From assembly GCF_040954645.1 (NCBI RefSeq), contig NC_092804.1, forward strand, positions 91,683,862-91,747,861: a stretch of DNA of 64,000 nucleotides. The letters are read 5' to 3'. Made by a program: the position numbers and the translations under genes. Below, piece by piece: positions 35,601-45,427 of the stretch (positions within the stretch are counted from its first letter, which is position 1; each line of letters opens with the position of its first letter). Source of the stretch: Diabrotica undecimpunctata. Lineage: Eukaryota; Arthropoda; Insecta; Coleoptera; Chrysomelidae. The notes under the pieces are model-generated. The model did no database searches. It was not told where the DNA came from and worked only from the letters and a program-made list of their open reading frames with translations.

Positions 35601-36029
35601 GTGATGAAAGATGAGACAAACGGTCGCATTATGACTCATTTCGTTGGACTTAGACCTAAAACGTATTCGTTCAAGGTCAGTACCACAGATGAGGATCGAA
35701 AAGCATTGTGGGATAAATACAAGAATAATATGGATGATGGAAATATTGAAAGAATTGTAAATAATAATTTAGGTGTCACAAAAAAATATAAGGGGGTTAA
35801 ATATTCAACGGTAAAAAATGACATTAGTTTCGATGATTATGTTAAGTGTTTAAACGAATTTACAACTAAAAGCGTCTCCCAATCAACGTTTTGTTCCTAC
35901 TCCCATGATCTATTTACAATAACACAAGAAGAAATTGCATTAAGTCCGTACGATGATAAACGCTACTTGCAACAAAATTCTCATGACACCTTACCTTGGG
36001 GTCATTATGAAACCACAATGATTGAGTAA
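35601..36029 (+). pseudogene. Protein-primed DNA polymerase B, C-terminal fragment (adintovirus/Polinton)
   Basis: An open stretch of 142 codons reads FVGLRPKTYSFKV, then a linker, then KKYKGVKYSTVKNDISFDDYVKCL and a final ALSPYDDKRYL...DTLPWGHY. This is the characteristic extreme C-terminus of type-B DNA polymerases of Polintons and related viruses: the FVGLR block, K-GVK, and the ending with DDKR. The polymerase and exonuclease domains that should lie upstream are absent from 34247-35600, so the gene is 5'-truncated. It is on the plus strand and converges on the minus-strand gene at 36377. Confidence 0.75.
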
Positions 36030-36376
36030 AACAATAAACAAATTAATAAATGAAAACATAACCAACTTTTAAAATTTTCACTGTTAACTGAAAACCTATG
36101 TATTCAACAGAATCTTGTAAAATAAATGCTGTAATTACGTGTTTATATCTAAATAAAAATTAAATTAAATTAAAAAGTATTTTATTCCTGTAAAATAACA
36201 AAAGACAAGTTGGTTGACTAGTAAAATAACTTTATTAAAAAAACATATTATGTTGTGCTAAAATGAGCGTTGAAAAAACGAATGTTTTTAATTGTTTTTT
36301 CACTTTATCAAATCATTTTATGAACTTAATACGAAAAGAAATAAAAGACATGTTTAGATACATACTATTTTATTTA

Positions 36377-37107
36377 TTAACAATAATTATCCAAATCGTT
36401 TACACCTTTAATTTTATAATACCATACATATTCTCTCAAAGCTTGACTTAACAAAGTATCTGGAGAAATTTCACAAAATGCAAATAAAGCTTCAAGCGGC
36501 CCATATAAACTAGTACTAGTATGAAAATTTTGTTGACTGAAATATACAACGTTTGTATAATATGAAAAAAACTGTAAATTATTTAATATTGGTACACGAT
36601 GAGTCACTAAATCAATGTTTGCTCTCAGGATCTGGCTTACATCATTTTCACTTAAATAAAATTCGATTCCATGTTTCTTGATAGTCACGAACTTTACATT
36701 TTCCAGTACCAATTTCTTAGTTTGCAGAAATCGCCACACTCAATTTCGATTGGATCATACTCATCGGCATAGCTCGGCAAAGGTGGTATGAAAAATGTAT
36801 CCATAATTTTTATAAACATCTCAATTAGGGTGGTCCATTCGAATGGATTTAAACTTATTCTTGTAAATTTATCATGTTGACACAAAATAATGGCTGAAGA
36901 AAACTGTCTGGCAGGAGATAGACCAATTTTTATGTTAAAACATTCCATTGGACAGGTTGTTTCCAATAAATAATATGGTTCAATCTTCGTAGCCTCTTCG
37001 AATCTTGCTAACACTCTATTTAGTTCAGTATCATAATCATTTTCTGATGAATCATCAATTACTACCATATCACTTGATGAATTATAACCACTATCTTGAG
37101 AACTCAT
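36377..37107 (-). pseudogene. Uncharacterised viral-cluster protein (frame-broken)
   Basis: Starting at the ATG complementary to 37105-37107 (MSSQDSGYNSSSDMVV), the protein has a Ser/Asp-rich N-terminus and then a globular region (RFEEATKIEPYYLLETTCPMECFNIKIG; FEWTTLIEMFIKIMDTFF). A frame change near 36700-36735 leads to a second open piece (VKFVTIKKHGIEFYLSENDV) ending at 36377. Its placement between polymerase and integrase suggests a gene of the viral unit. I do not recognise its function. Confidence 0.5.
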
Positions 37108-37293
37108 ATTGATGAAATGACAGGAACAACTGAGAGTGAGTTTGCAGGCTTTTTTGCAATTTATACTTTTTAGTCCACCACTCCCCACTTATTTAGAGTA
37201 TGTCTACGCGGCGTATGTAAAAGCAGATCCTTAAACTAGGTCTGAACTATTAATCCAACTGTTATGTTTGCTATCCAATTCTAACCATTGAAC

Positions 37294-38283
37294 TTACATT
37301 TTATTTCCGCGTCTGCGCAGTACTTTTTCAACTAAATAAATGACAGGATTAGCAGTTTTTTGCAATTCTTCTTCGTAGAATGCTCCTCTGATAGGCGCTC
37401 CAGTCATATCTTCAATCAAGTATGTTGTAGGATTCGTTATTTTAATTTCAACAATTTTAAATAATTCAGTTGTGCAATTTGGCTTCTATCCTTTATCGAA
37501 AACATGTTTATTTTTACTAATGCGAACTACATCACCAACTTTAAATTTTTGTGGACCAGCGATTTTCAATTGAGTGTAATATTTTCGTAAAATATCTATT
37601 TCGTTGGATTTATTAACGTCAACAGGTCTAAGTCGTTATTTTGCTATGTTTCGTGTTATTGTACTCTTCGGTGATTTGAGGTAAGAAATCCATTTGTAAG
37701 TACCATTAAGACTGAATTACTTGTAAAGTTTTTCCTTCAATGTACGAATAACTGGTTCACAAATAACTGCTTTTTTAACACTAAAGGTATTATCGTGATT
37801 AATACCATGCTTTTTCATGAGATTTTGAAACTTGGAATTAAAACATTCTGTACCTCTGTCTGTAAATTTCTCGGACATCGTTGAGTATAAGCAAGAATGT
37901 CCGAAAATTTTCGAGTAATTTCCTCCCCTGTTTTTGTCTTTAATGGTCGAGTCCACACAAACTTTGAAAAACAATCAATTACAACGAGAATTAGCTTGTG
38001 TTGTTTATTTTGATTAGCATGCGAACGCATTTCAGCAAGATCCATTTGCCATAAATCGTCTAATCCTTTAACGAAAGGATAATTTTTTCGTGCTTGCTTA
38101 TGTAGCTCGTTAACTAGTTGTGTCTTCTCTTTGGTAAATGCCATGTTTAGCTTTGAACGCTTTAACTTTGTATCAGATTCGGATATCTTCATGTATTTTT
38201 CTATTACCTTAAGACGATTGTCTAAATCATGTTAATTAAGATCCATTGTTTTAATCATTTTTTCTATTTCCAACCTTTTCAGC
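37294..38283 (-). pseudogene. Retroviral-type integrase of adintovirus/Polinton
   Basis: Minus-strand pieces in order: a short N-terminus with a stop near 38235, then the core with the first catalytic Asp in WQMDLAEM, followed by LILVVIDCFSKFVWTRPL. After a frame slip near 37870-37900 comes the second Asp in FTDRGTECFNSKF, and the Glu in ICEPVIRTLKEKLYK. A C-terminal SH3-like segment (FKVGDVVRISKNKHVF; GAFYEEELQ; VEKVLRRRG) at about 37294-37640 is in further broken frames. This is the c-integrase that, together with polymerase B, defines Polintons and adintoviruses. The catalytic triad can be traced but the gene is dead. Confidence 0.85.
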
Positions 38284-38297
38284 ATAGTTTGTGCACT

Positions 38298-38756
38298 TTA
38301 GTAAGCAACATCTGTAATGTTGTCCTTCATTTCACGTTTAAGTATATCTAAATTATTTTTAAAGTCATGTACTTGTTTTGTCAAATCGGATATTTTCAAA
38401 TCATCCTTTTTATTGTTACCATTCAACTCATTCATCGATTTATTAAAACTGCTTTTAATTTTGCTAATTGAGTTTAAGATTTTTTGTTCAAGTTGAGCAT
38501 CTTTTGCGTTATATTCTTTGCGTATCAAATTAAACTCTTTTTGTATAAAATTTTTGACGTGAACAATGCGGTCATCTACGTATTTCTTGTTGGAAAGATG
38601 TATGCCTGCTAGTAGAGGATCCCGTTTAATGTCTTCATTTACTGCATGTATCTGGTTTTGTAAATCCAAAATGGATTGCTTTAAACCATCACGTAGCTTT
38701 TTATCAACTTGTTCAATAGAACGATAATGATGACGACCAAACTTGTCAACACTCAT
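38298..38756 (-). CDS. Coiled-coil protein of the viral cluster
   Basis: An intact frame of 152 codons starts MSVDKFGRHHYRS. Most of the rest is predicted by eye to be helical coiled coil (IHAVNEDIKRD; KEYNAKDAQLEQKILNSISKIKSSFNKSMNEL). A similar N-terminal MSVDKFGR start is, to my recollection, seen in uncharacterised insect proteins tied to Polintons. A fibre-like or structural role is possible but unproven. It lies between the integrase and the DUF8207-like gene, on the same strand as both. Confidence 0.55.
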   Translation of the reverse strand: MSVDKFGRHHYRSIEQVDKKLRDGLKQSILDLQNQIHAVNEDIKRDPLLAGIHLSNKKYVDDRIVHVKNFIQKEFNLIRKEYNAKDAQLEQKILNSISKIKSSFNKSMNELNGNNKKDDLKISDLTKQVHDFKNNLDILKREMKDNITDVAY

Positions 38757-38786
38757 ATTGGAAATTATGCTCCAATAATCTAAACA

Positions 38787-39863
38787 TTAATATATAATAT
38801 CTGCTTCACGTAATTCGTTGATAATGGCAACAATTTCGTTATTGTGCGATCTGTTTTCTGCTTCTTGGGAAGCAATCAGTAATTTGAGTCTGTCGCATAG
38901 TTCGTTTGGATCATCCCAATATACATATTCAATAGGATTATCGTTGTAGATCAAATGAAAATCATCGACGAGCCCTGATCCTTTGGAGCTAGATGATAAA
39001 GATAACGAATATCGAGGAGACGTTGTTGTCGATGATGAACGAGTCGTTTTTGCTAAATGAACAAGACCTTCGAAAGGTTGTCTCTTTAATGCAGTATATC
39101 GAGTTTTCGGTGGCGATTTGTTTGTTGTTTCATCGGTAGGTTTAAATAGCGGTTTGATAATATGATGGTATTTTTTCCCAGTTGCACCTTTAACACGACC
39201 TTTGGAATCCAGATGAACTTCTGTACTATGTAATAAACTTTTATAGTGCTTTAAATCTTTATCATTATAATCTTCAGGGTTATCATCGAAAATTAGTTGG
39301 TATAGACCTGGCGTTCCCGGCACCCATCCTCCTTCCCTACCACCATCACTGTTGACTTGTATACTACCTTTGTTTTTGTTAAAGTTTATTCGTCGTTTAC
39401 CCAACATCCAGCCAATTTCATTATTGTAAAGAGGTCCGTAGTTTTTATCAATTTTATTATCTTTCATCCAAAATTATTTTATATACTTATGGCTCATAGG
39501 AGGATATTGCTAGATATATTCATCAATAGCCTCTTTCGAAACATTATTAGGATCAAACATTTCATGTTCGTAACTTGATCGATTGATACTGCATCGGAAA
39601 ATACATCGTCATCGCCGGCTTCTTTTTTATCTCTTCCTCCGTTTTCACCTGTTCCTTTTTAACGTGTCTAAGCTTGTTATTAATAGCATGATGCATGACG
39701 ATTGCGCAATATCTTTTAGAGGTTTAGCTATGGGCTTAAAGAGTTTATTTAGCGACTCATATTGTTTTGTTTTACCTAACTTTAATGACAAATACTTTTT
39801 GCGAATGACGCGAGCTAGTTCGGCAACTTTACGCTTGCACGCAGCTACCTCTTTGTCTGACAT
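38787..39863 (-). pseudogene. DUF8207-like protein of the viral cluster
   Basis: The likely start is the ATG complementary to 39861-39863 (MSDKEVAACKRKVAELARVI). The N-terminal helical piece (RKKYLSLKLGKTKQYESLN) ends in a frame break near 39650. A degenerate middle lies at 39470-39645. The C-terminal piece 38787-39467 is open and has the features I associate with DUF8207 insect proteins: YGPLYNNEIGWMLG, WVPGTPGLYQLIF, GATGKKYHHIIKPL, then YVYWDDPNELCDRLKLLIAS and IVAIINELREADIIY. Function unknown. It is regularly linked to Polinton-like gene clusters (family memory, not searched). Confidence 0.6.
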
Positions 39864-40009
39864 ATTGTTGACATACAATGCACGTGTTTTGATCATACCT
39901 ACAATTTTATAAATTTATCGAAGCCTTTACGATATCGTCCGTTAGAAGTATCGAAATCGTTAACAATGACGAATGTACCGTATTTTTCCTTCCAACATTC
40001 GGAACAAAA

Positions 40010-40563
40010 TTATTTAAATTCGTCAAATGTCATATCAGGTGAGACGTGATCGTCAAAGACGTGTTTTAAATTGAGCTCATCCTGTTTAAACAATACAATA
40101 AGGTTAGCATTATCACGCAAAATTTGTTTACCTGCTCGACTGTATGATTGACATAGGTATGCACAATCGATATTTTTATACCTACCCAGACAATAATATT
40201 CACGTATTGTTTGTTGTGGATCCGTTAATACGTCATCAAATATGAATACTGAGTTTGGTTTAGCTTTACTTGGACTTATAACATCATCATTATCTTTAAA
40301 TGGAAAATAACCTACTTCTTTCACAGACTCCAACACTTCCTTCAAAAATTGATACTTGGGTTGAAACAACGACTTTGAATCAACGTAAACATTTTTGAAT
40401 TTAGCGCCATTCAGGTCAAAAAGTAATGCCAACATAACATTAGTTTTTCCACATCCGCTTGGACCACATATGATAGCACGAAAAGAATGGTTCTTGTCAC
40501 GTTGTCGACAAAATCCAAGTTTTCCACTGGTAGTGTCTTGTATTGTTGAATGACCTCCATCTT
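40010..40563 (-). pseudogene. Genome-packaging ATPase (FtsK/HerA-like) of the viral cluster
   Basis: The start is the ATG complementary to 40561-40563 (MEVIQQYKTLP). A frameshift near 40500 moves the protein to the frame that carries Walker A, GPSGCGKT (about 40455-40480). Downstream, in the same frame, is a Walker B-like SVFIFDDVL (about 40215-40245), then the motif CAYLCQSYSRAGKQILRDNANLIVLF. These fit the A32/FtsK-type DNA-packaging ATPases of Polintons, adintoviruses and large DNA viruses. The gene ends at 40010. Apart from the single frame change it is well preserved. It is transcribed divergently from the phospholipase-like gene at 40631. Confidence 0.8.
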
Positions 40564-40630
40564 GTGATTGAGATGTATTTTGTACACACGGTTATATATA
40601 AAGACATTTTGGAAAAGGCGGTTCATTTCA
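40564..40630. promoter_or_regulatory. Divergent intergenic promoter region with TATA box
   Basis: Only 67 bp separate the ATPase start (minus) from the phospholipase-like gene start (plus). TATATATAAAG lies at 40593-40603, about 28 bp before the plus-strand ATG. It is a strong TATA-type element for the rightward capsid-side genes. The role is inferred from position. Confidence 0.55.
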
Positions 40631-40918
40631 ATGTTGGTCGTTCAAGGTGAAAGAGTTCTGAATTCTCTGATCAACAGTCTACCGTTTGAATTGCATGCTC
40701 CTGGTTACCAACATCTAGGACCTGGAACTAAATTACAGAAACATCTAGCTCGTGGAGATCCGGGGATAAATCCGTTAGATCGAGCTGCGAGAGATCACGA
40801 TATCGCATATTCCCAGAGTAATTCATTCAAAGATCGGCATAAAGCAGATTGGGTCTTGGAAAACAAAGCGTGGGAACGAGTTAAAGACGCATTTGACTAC
40901 TACAGCAATGAAAGTTAA
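40631..40918 (+). CDS. Phospholipase A2-like protein of the viral cluster (95 aa)
   Basis: The frame is intact from the ATG at 40631 (MLVVQGERVLNSLINSLPFE). Residues 25-34 (GYQHLGPGTK) look like the calcium-binding loop of parvovirus VP1-type phospholipase A2. Residues 50-60 (DRAARDHDIAY) carry the His-Asp catalytic pair (H56, D57), in the same arrangement as parvoviral and some insect PLA2-like proteins. In viruses such domains modify membranes during cell entry. Here the role is inferred from similarity only. Its stop overlaps the next gene's ATG by 11 nt, so the two genes are tightly coupled. The lack of lesions contrasts with most neighbours. Confidence 0.7.
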   Translation: MLVVQGERVLNSLINSLPFELHAPGYQHLGPGTKLQKHLARGDPGINPLDRAARDHDIAYSQSNSFKDRHKADWVLENKAWERVKDAFDYYSNES

Positions 40919-41375
40919 ACGAAAACTGGGTATGGGTATGAAACGTGTTAAAGGTGTTGGTTCATTTAAGCGACATTTGCTGCAGCCAATTCTCAAAACA
41001 TTGAATCGTGCTCCTCCGTCACCAAACCTGCGTAAATCAGCCCCACTTGCACTGGCAGCAGCTAGAACAGCCATTAAGAATGTAGGTGAAAAGCAGAATG
41101 AACGAGTTCCAAGAATAATTCCATTCGAACCAAAATCTGGTGGTATTTTACCTTTAATCCCCATCTTTGCAGGCCTATCAGCTCTCGGCAGTTTGGCGGG
41201 GGCGCAAGCGCAACTGCCAAGACTGTAGTTGATTCAAAGAATGCTCAAAGGAAACTAGAAGCACTAGTTTCCTTAAAACACAAAAACGTCACAATAAAGC
41301 AATGGAACATCTAAGCAAAGGATTATACCTACGAAAAAACGCTAAAGGTGGCTTTGGATTATATTTAAAAAAGTC
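40908..41375 (+). pseudogene. PX-like (adenovirus core/minor protein-like) gene, frame-broken
   Basis: The start is the ATG at 40908 (MKVKRKLGMGMKRVKG). The N-terminus is strongly basic and Pro/Arg-rich. The hydrophobic glycine-rich stretch GGILPLIPIFAGLSALGSL follows at about residues 75-95. This combination matches the PX/pVI-like minor proteins of adintoviruses and Polintons. A one-base change in the G-run near 41197 sends the frame to a stop at 41228. The natural continuation is readable in the next frame for about 100 bp more, with additional slips. The product would be a DNA-binding or membrane-active virion protein (family inference). Confidence 0.65.
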
Positions 41376-41377
41376 AA

Positions 41378-41488
41378 AAAACTCCCGCTAAAGCTACCTA
41401 ATAGACCTTTAACCAACGTGGACTTGAATAAATTTGTTAAACAATTAAAAATACCAAATTTTCGTGGCGTGTTTATGCGAGATAATTT
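41378..41488 (+). pseudogene. Adenovirus-type maturation protease, N-terminal stub
   Basis: Only the beginning is left: LPLKLPNRPLTNVDLNKF, then VKQLKIPNFRGVFMRDNL. This is the typical start of the cysteine protease of Polintons/adintoviruses, before its catalytic His and Cys. The gene is cut at the (CAT)n tail of the RTE insertion at 41489, and I do not find the catalytic part on the other side. It follows the PX-like gene directly and may have been fused to or overlapped with it. Confidence 0.55.
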
Positions 41489-41492
41489 ACAA

Positions 41493-41528
<36 letters not shown>

Positions 41529-42995
41529 TGGTGCTACAGCCCTATAAAAGAGCCTCGACCTTCCCAAGTCTATTACGCCAGTCAGTTCTATCCATTGCCA
41601 ACTGTTCCCAGTTTGCTGCGCCTATTTGTCTACCATCCTTATCTACACCATCCCTCCATCTGAGTTTTGGTCTACCCCTACTTCTACTTCCCACAGGTTG
41701 TGACATAAGGATTCTTCTAGGAGGGTTGTTCTGCTGTAATCTTGCCAGATGTCCTGCCCATCTTAGTCTTCCTATTTTTATAAAGGATACTACGTCTTTA
41801 TCACCAAATATATGTTTATATCTGTGATATATCTCGTAGTTGTACCTCCTTCTCCAAACACCATTTTCACAGATGCCACCAAATATTCTTCTCAAGATCT
41901 TTCGTTCAAATATAAGCAGGAGATTTTCATCTGCCTTGGAAATGGTCCATGTCTCCGACCCATATCTCAACACTGGTTGTATAAGGGTTTTGTATAAGGT
42001 TATTTTTGTTTTTTGGCTTAAGTTTCTGCTTCTCATATGTCTACTCAGTTCAAAATAGCATTTGTGTGCTAGGATTATTCTTCGCTTGATTTCTTCCGTC
42101 ATGACGTTCTCCTTGGTGATCAGGGAGCCCAAGTATGTGAATTTGTCCACCACTTCAAAGGTAGAATTATCAACCGTGAATTGGTGGCCGATGTTTCTGG
42201 CTCTATTGTTGGGTGTTGATGCCATTATCTTAGTTTTATTTTCATTTACTTGCAGGCCCATATTTTTTGAGGCGTTTGACAAGGTGGTATACATTTCTTC
42301 TAGCTTGCGTGTTGTGCGGGCAACTAGATCCACATCATCTGCATTTGCCAAAATTTGGGATGATTTATTAAAAATGTTTCCTCTGCTGTCTATTTGGGCA
42401 TCCCTGACCGCCTTTTCCAAAGCTATGTTGAAAAGGAGACACGCCAGAGCATCTCCCTGTCGCAGCCCAACATGCGTTTCAAATGCCTGTGATTGTTCGC
42501 CCTGTATTGCGACTTTGCAAACAACTTTACGAATTGTAGCCTTAACCAATCTTATCAGTTTATCGGGGATGTGGAATTCATCCATCGCTTCATACAATTT
42601 ATTTCTTAGGACACTATCATAGGCCGATTTAAAATCTACGAAAAAATACGAAAAAATGGTATGTGTCGATATTGAATTCATTGGTTTTTTCCAGTATTTG
42701 CCTTAGCACAAAGATCTGGTCTGTTGTTGATCGACCAGGTCTAAAACCACTTTGATATTCGCCAAGAAGCTCCTCTAAATATTCACTTAGGCGACCATAT
42801 AAAATACTTGAAAATATTTTGTATGCTGTATTAAGGAGGGTTATTCCCCTATAGTTTCTACATTCTAATTCATCGCCCTTTTTGTGTAGCGGGCAAACGA
42901 TCCCAATACACCACTCTTCTGGGATTTGTTCCTCATTCCAGGCTCTCAGTATGATTTTATATATATGATTAACCAAATTAACTGTGGACATCTTT
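41489..42995 (-). mobile_element. RTE-clade non-LTR retrotransposon, 5'-truncated, inserted in the viral unit
   Basis: Minus strand. 42629-42991 encodes the first RT motifs (IPEEWCIGIVCPLHKKGD; NYRGITLLNTAYKIF; YQSGFRPGRSTTDQIF). After a frame slip, 41542-42681 encodes FVDFKSAYDSVLR, VGLRQGDALACLLFNIALE, the catalytic region LANADDVDLVA, and the long C-terminus with RLRWAGHLARLQ and RGRPKLRWRDGV, typical of RTE elements. The catalytic block reads NADD. The 3' end is a (CAT)n run on the plus strand (41491-41528), i.e. an (ATG)n tail as RTE elements have. The endonuclease is missing. Confidence 0.88.
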
Positions 42996-43013
42996 GTTTA
43001 AAGTTTCTCTACA

Positions 43014-43295
43014 ATGGAACTATCTAACAACATCTTGAGAAGTGCCATTTGCATTTTTATGGAAAATATAACGAACGTTGTTTGGTATGAACTACCTCAA
43101 GATATTCGTCGCGCACTAGAAGATCATTTACCCTGCAAGAAAGACTATGATAAGCATGAATGGAGTGATGTTTGCGGCATATATATGAAAAGTAAATGTC
43201 TATTTTGTGAAGTGTCATATTATCAGAACAATAAAACAAAACCATGTAACAGTATAAGAAAAATAACGAAATTTTTAACATATTTTGGTATTTAA
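43014..43295 (+). CDS. Small hypothetical protein of the viral cluster
   Basis: 93 codons from the ATG at 43014 (MELSNNILRSAICIFMENIT). It contains YELPQDIRRALEDHLPC and four more cysteines in the C-terminal half (CGIYMKSKCLFCEVSYY). I do not recognise it. It sits directly after the RTE insertion and 29 bp before the penton-like gene, on the same strand, so it may be a small viral gene. It is also possible that it is chance coding. Confidence 0.35.
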   Translation: MELSNNILRSAICIFMENITNVVWYELPQDIRRALEDHLPCKKDYDKHEWSDVCGIYMKSKCLFCEVSYYQNNKTKPCNSIRKITKFLTYFGI

Positions 43296-43324
43296 CTTAC
43301 TACACCTTTTACCTTGTATCAGTC

Positions 43325-44044
43325 ATGTCTCGATTGTTGACCCTGACGAGTACTACAAACGAGTTTTCGCTTACTCCTCAAGTGCCTCTTGTGCTTGATC
43401 CGTTGCGACAGTATTATGTATCAGTGTTGGGATTTCATATATTTAATTCAATTCCAAACATCGATGGTGAAAAGTTTTATTTCTATGATCAAAATGATCG
43501 TACAAAGCTGCGTAATATTGAAATTCCATCCGGATGCTATGAAATTACTGATATTGAAGTGTACATTCAGAATGAATAACTGCGTAAATACAATTCGGTT
43601 CGGGAGTTTACTTTAAGACCGAACAACAATACGCTTAAATGTGAAATTTTCTGTCAGGATCACACCATTACTTTCGATAAAGACGATAGTCTTGGAAAAT
43701 TACTGGGTTTCTCCTCAAATAGAGTGTTGACACCAGAAAACATGCATTCTTCAGATCAATCTGTCAACATTACAAAATTATCGAGTCTACTTTTTGAATG
43801 CAACATTACCGAAGGAGCCTTCTACGAGGACAGACCTGCGCACACCATTCTACATTTTCCGATAAGTGTTGATCCTGGTTTTTCTATAGACGAACGTCCC
43901 CATAATCCCATATACATACCAGTAAGCAACAGCATACGCGAAATTACCAAAATAACCGTTAGTGTAGTCGATCAAGAATTAAGACCCGTCAACTTTAGAG
44001 GGGAGAAAAGTACTCTGCATTTGGATTATAAGGAAACGATATAG
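43325..44044 (+). pseudogene. Penton-like minor capsid protein, one in-frame stop
   Basis: The start is the ATG at 43325 (MSRLLTLTSTTNEFSLTPQ). The frame runs 240 codons to 44044 with a single internal stop, TAA at 43577-43579. Before the stop are LRQYYVSVLGFHIFNSIPN and IEIPSGCYEITDIEVYI; after it LLGFSSNRVLTPENMH and NPIYIPVSNSIREI. The beta-rich sequence and the place directly ahead of the major capsid gene fit the single jelly-roll penton protein of Polintons/adintoviruses. That identification is from family memory and gene order. Apart from the stop the gene is well preserved. Confidence 0.6.
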
Positions 44045-44266
44045 ATGGATTTAATTATAAAACAAAACTCTACACATCAATATCCATTAGTCTCATGCAA
44101 ATCTTACAAGCGACGTGACGTGTCTGCTGTCAATAAAGCTTTTCTTGTTTCCGTTGGATTAAAGTTGAAAGATGTCAAAACGTCAATACATTCGACGTCA
44201 GGTTCAGGAACCTCAACCACCTCTTTTCGACATTTACCAAAAACCTCTGTTCAACGATACTATTAG
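44045..44266 (+). CDS. Small conserved-looking protein ahead of the capsid gene
   Basis: 73 codons, ATG immediately after the penton-like stop codon (MDLIIKQNSTHQYPL). A central VNKAFLVSVGLKL segment resembles short proteins that precede the capsid gene in similar insect clusters. It overlaps the next ORF by 95 nt in another frame, so its C-terminal Ser/Thr-rich end may simply reflect that overlap. Function unknown. Confidence 0.4.
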   Translation: MDLIIKQNSTHQYPLVSCKSYKRRDVSAVNKAFLVSVGLKLKDVKTSIHSTSGSGTSTTSFRHLPKTSVQRYY

Positions 44267-45316
44267 AAAAGAAGAATTTCTAACATGTACACCTTACATC
44301 AAGTCATTTAATAATAGCGACGTTGTCGAGTTTATCATAAATCAATCAGATGCATTTTTTGCGATACACGAAACACTTTTGGAAACTAAAGGAAGTATAA
44401 AGAAAGTGGGTAATGGAATTGTTTCTCTTGCACCAAATGTTGGAGCCTTCTTGTTTGATACATGTACATATATCCAAAGTTCATACGACATAGAAATAGT
44501 TCGAGATCCAGGTGTAGTTAGCACTATTCGCAGTTTGTTATGTTATACTCCTGAAGATTCCTAGTTTCTCAGTACTGCAGGATGGAACTATCCGAATAAT
44601 CCACAATTATCTGGGGACAGCTTTAGTTTACTGATTTTCAACGATTACAATAAACTAACCTATGGTCGTCAAGTGTTGCGATTTGTTCAAGCACGTAATG
44701 ACAGAGACTGTATTTTAGTGGAAGAACCTAATGCCACAACAACAACAACAACAGTATCTCTAACTGTTACTAGCATGGAACTCAAGGTCAAGCATGTCTT
44801 TCTCAATGATGATATAAAAATTGAATTAATGACTCCAATTAAGAATAATACACCAATAACTACTATACTTTACCTGCACTTACGGCAGGATCTCGATGTG
44901 AAATATGGAGTGTAAAGACAACTTCAGCTATTGAACGTCCACGGTATGTCATTGTAGATTTTCAAACTTCTAAACGAGATGACATTCACGTCAATCCAAC
45001 GTTATTCGATCACATTAGAATGTCAAGCATACGAGTGGTTATTAATAGGGAATATTGGCCTAACGAAATAATGCAATTAGATTTTAATAAAAATGACTAT
45101 GCTATAGCTCACTACAACTATACCGAATTCTTTTCCAGTTATGCTCATTCGTCAACAAAACATCCCATCTTGGATTATCAGGCATTCAAAAAATATGCAT
45201 TGTTTGTTTTTGACTGTTCCAAGCAGGATGATACATCATTCAGATCGGGAACAGTTGATGTTAAGTTGGAAATCGAAGCAGATGAAGGTTTTCCGTTACT
45301 CGAGCGTACTGTTTAA
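44172..45316 (+). pseudogene. Major capsid protein (double jelly-roll type) of adintovirus/Polinton
   Basis: The start is the ATG at 44172 (MSKRQYIRRQVQEPQPP). The first piece ends at an in-frame TAG (44562-44564), after which the same frame goes on to 44915. A frameshift near 44890-44900 then moves to the frame read to 45316. The last part holds the signature IWSVKTTSAIERPRYVIVDFQ, then SIRVVINREYWPNEIMQLDF and KKYALFVFDCSKQDD. This series is typical of the hexon-like capsid protein of insect Polintons/adintoviruses. Total length about 380 codons. Two lesions make it non-functional. Confidence 0.72.
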
Positions 45317-45427
45317 TTGTTCACGACAGTCTACTCGAATACTTTCCTCTAACTGAAGTTGTCAAAAATATCATTTAAACAGATTAAATAAGTTAAATGA
45401 AGTTTTAGTAGCAGACAAGCAGTCATC

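Noticed and set aside
41418..41663. Poly-His open frame
   Set aside because: Caused by the (CAT)n tail of the RTE insertion. Only its first codons belong to the protease stub.
41812..42622. Plus-strand frames opposite the RTE reverse transcriptase
   Set aside because: Antisense shadows of the minus-strand RT.
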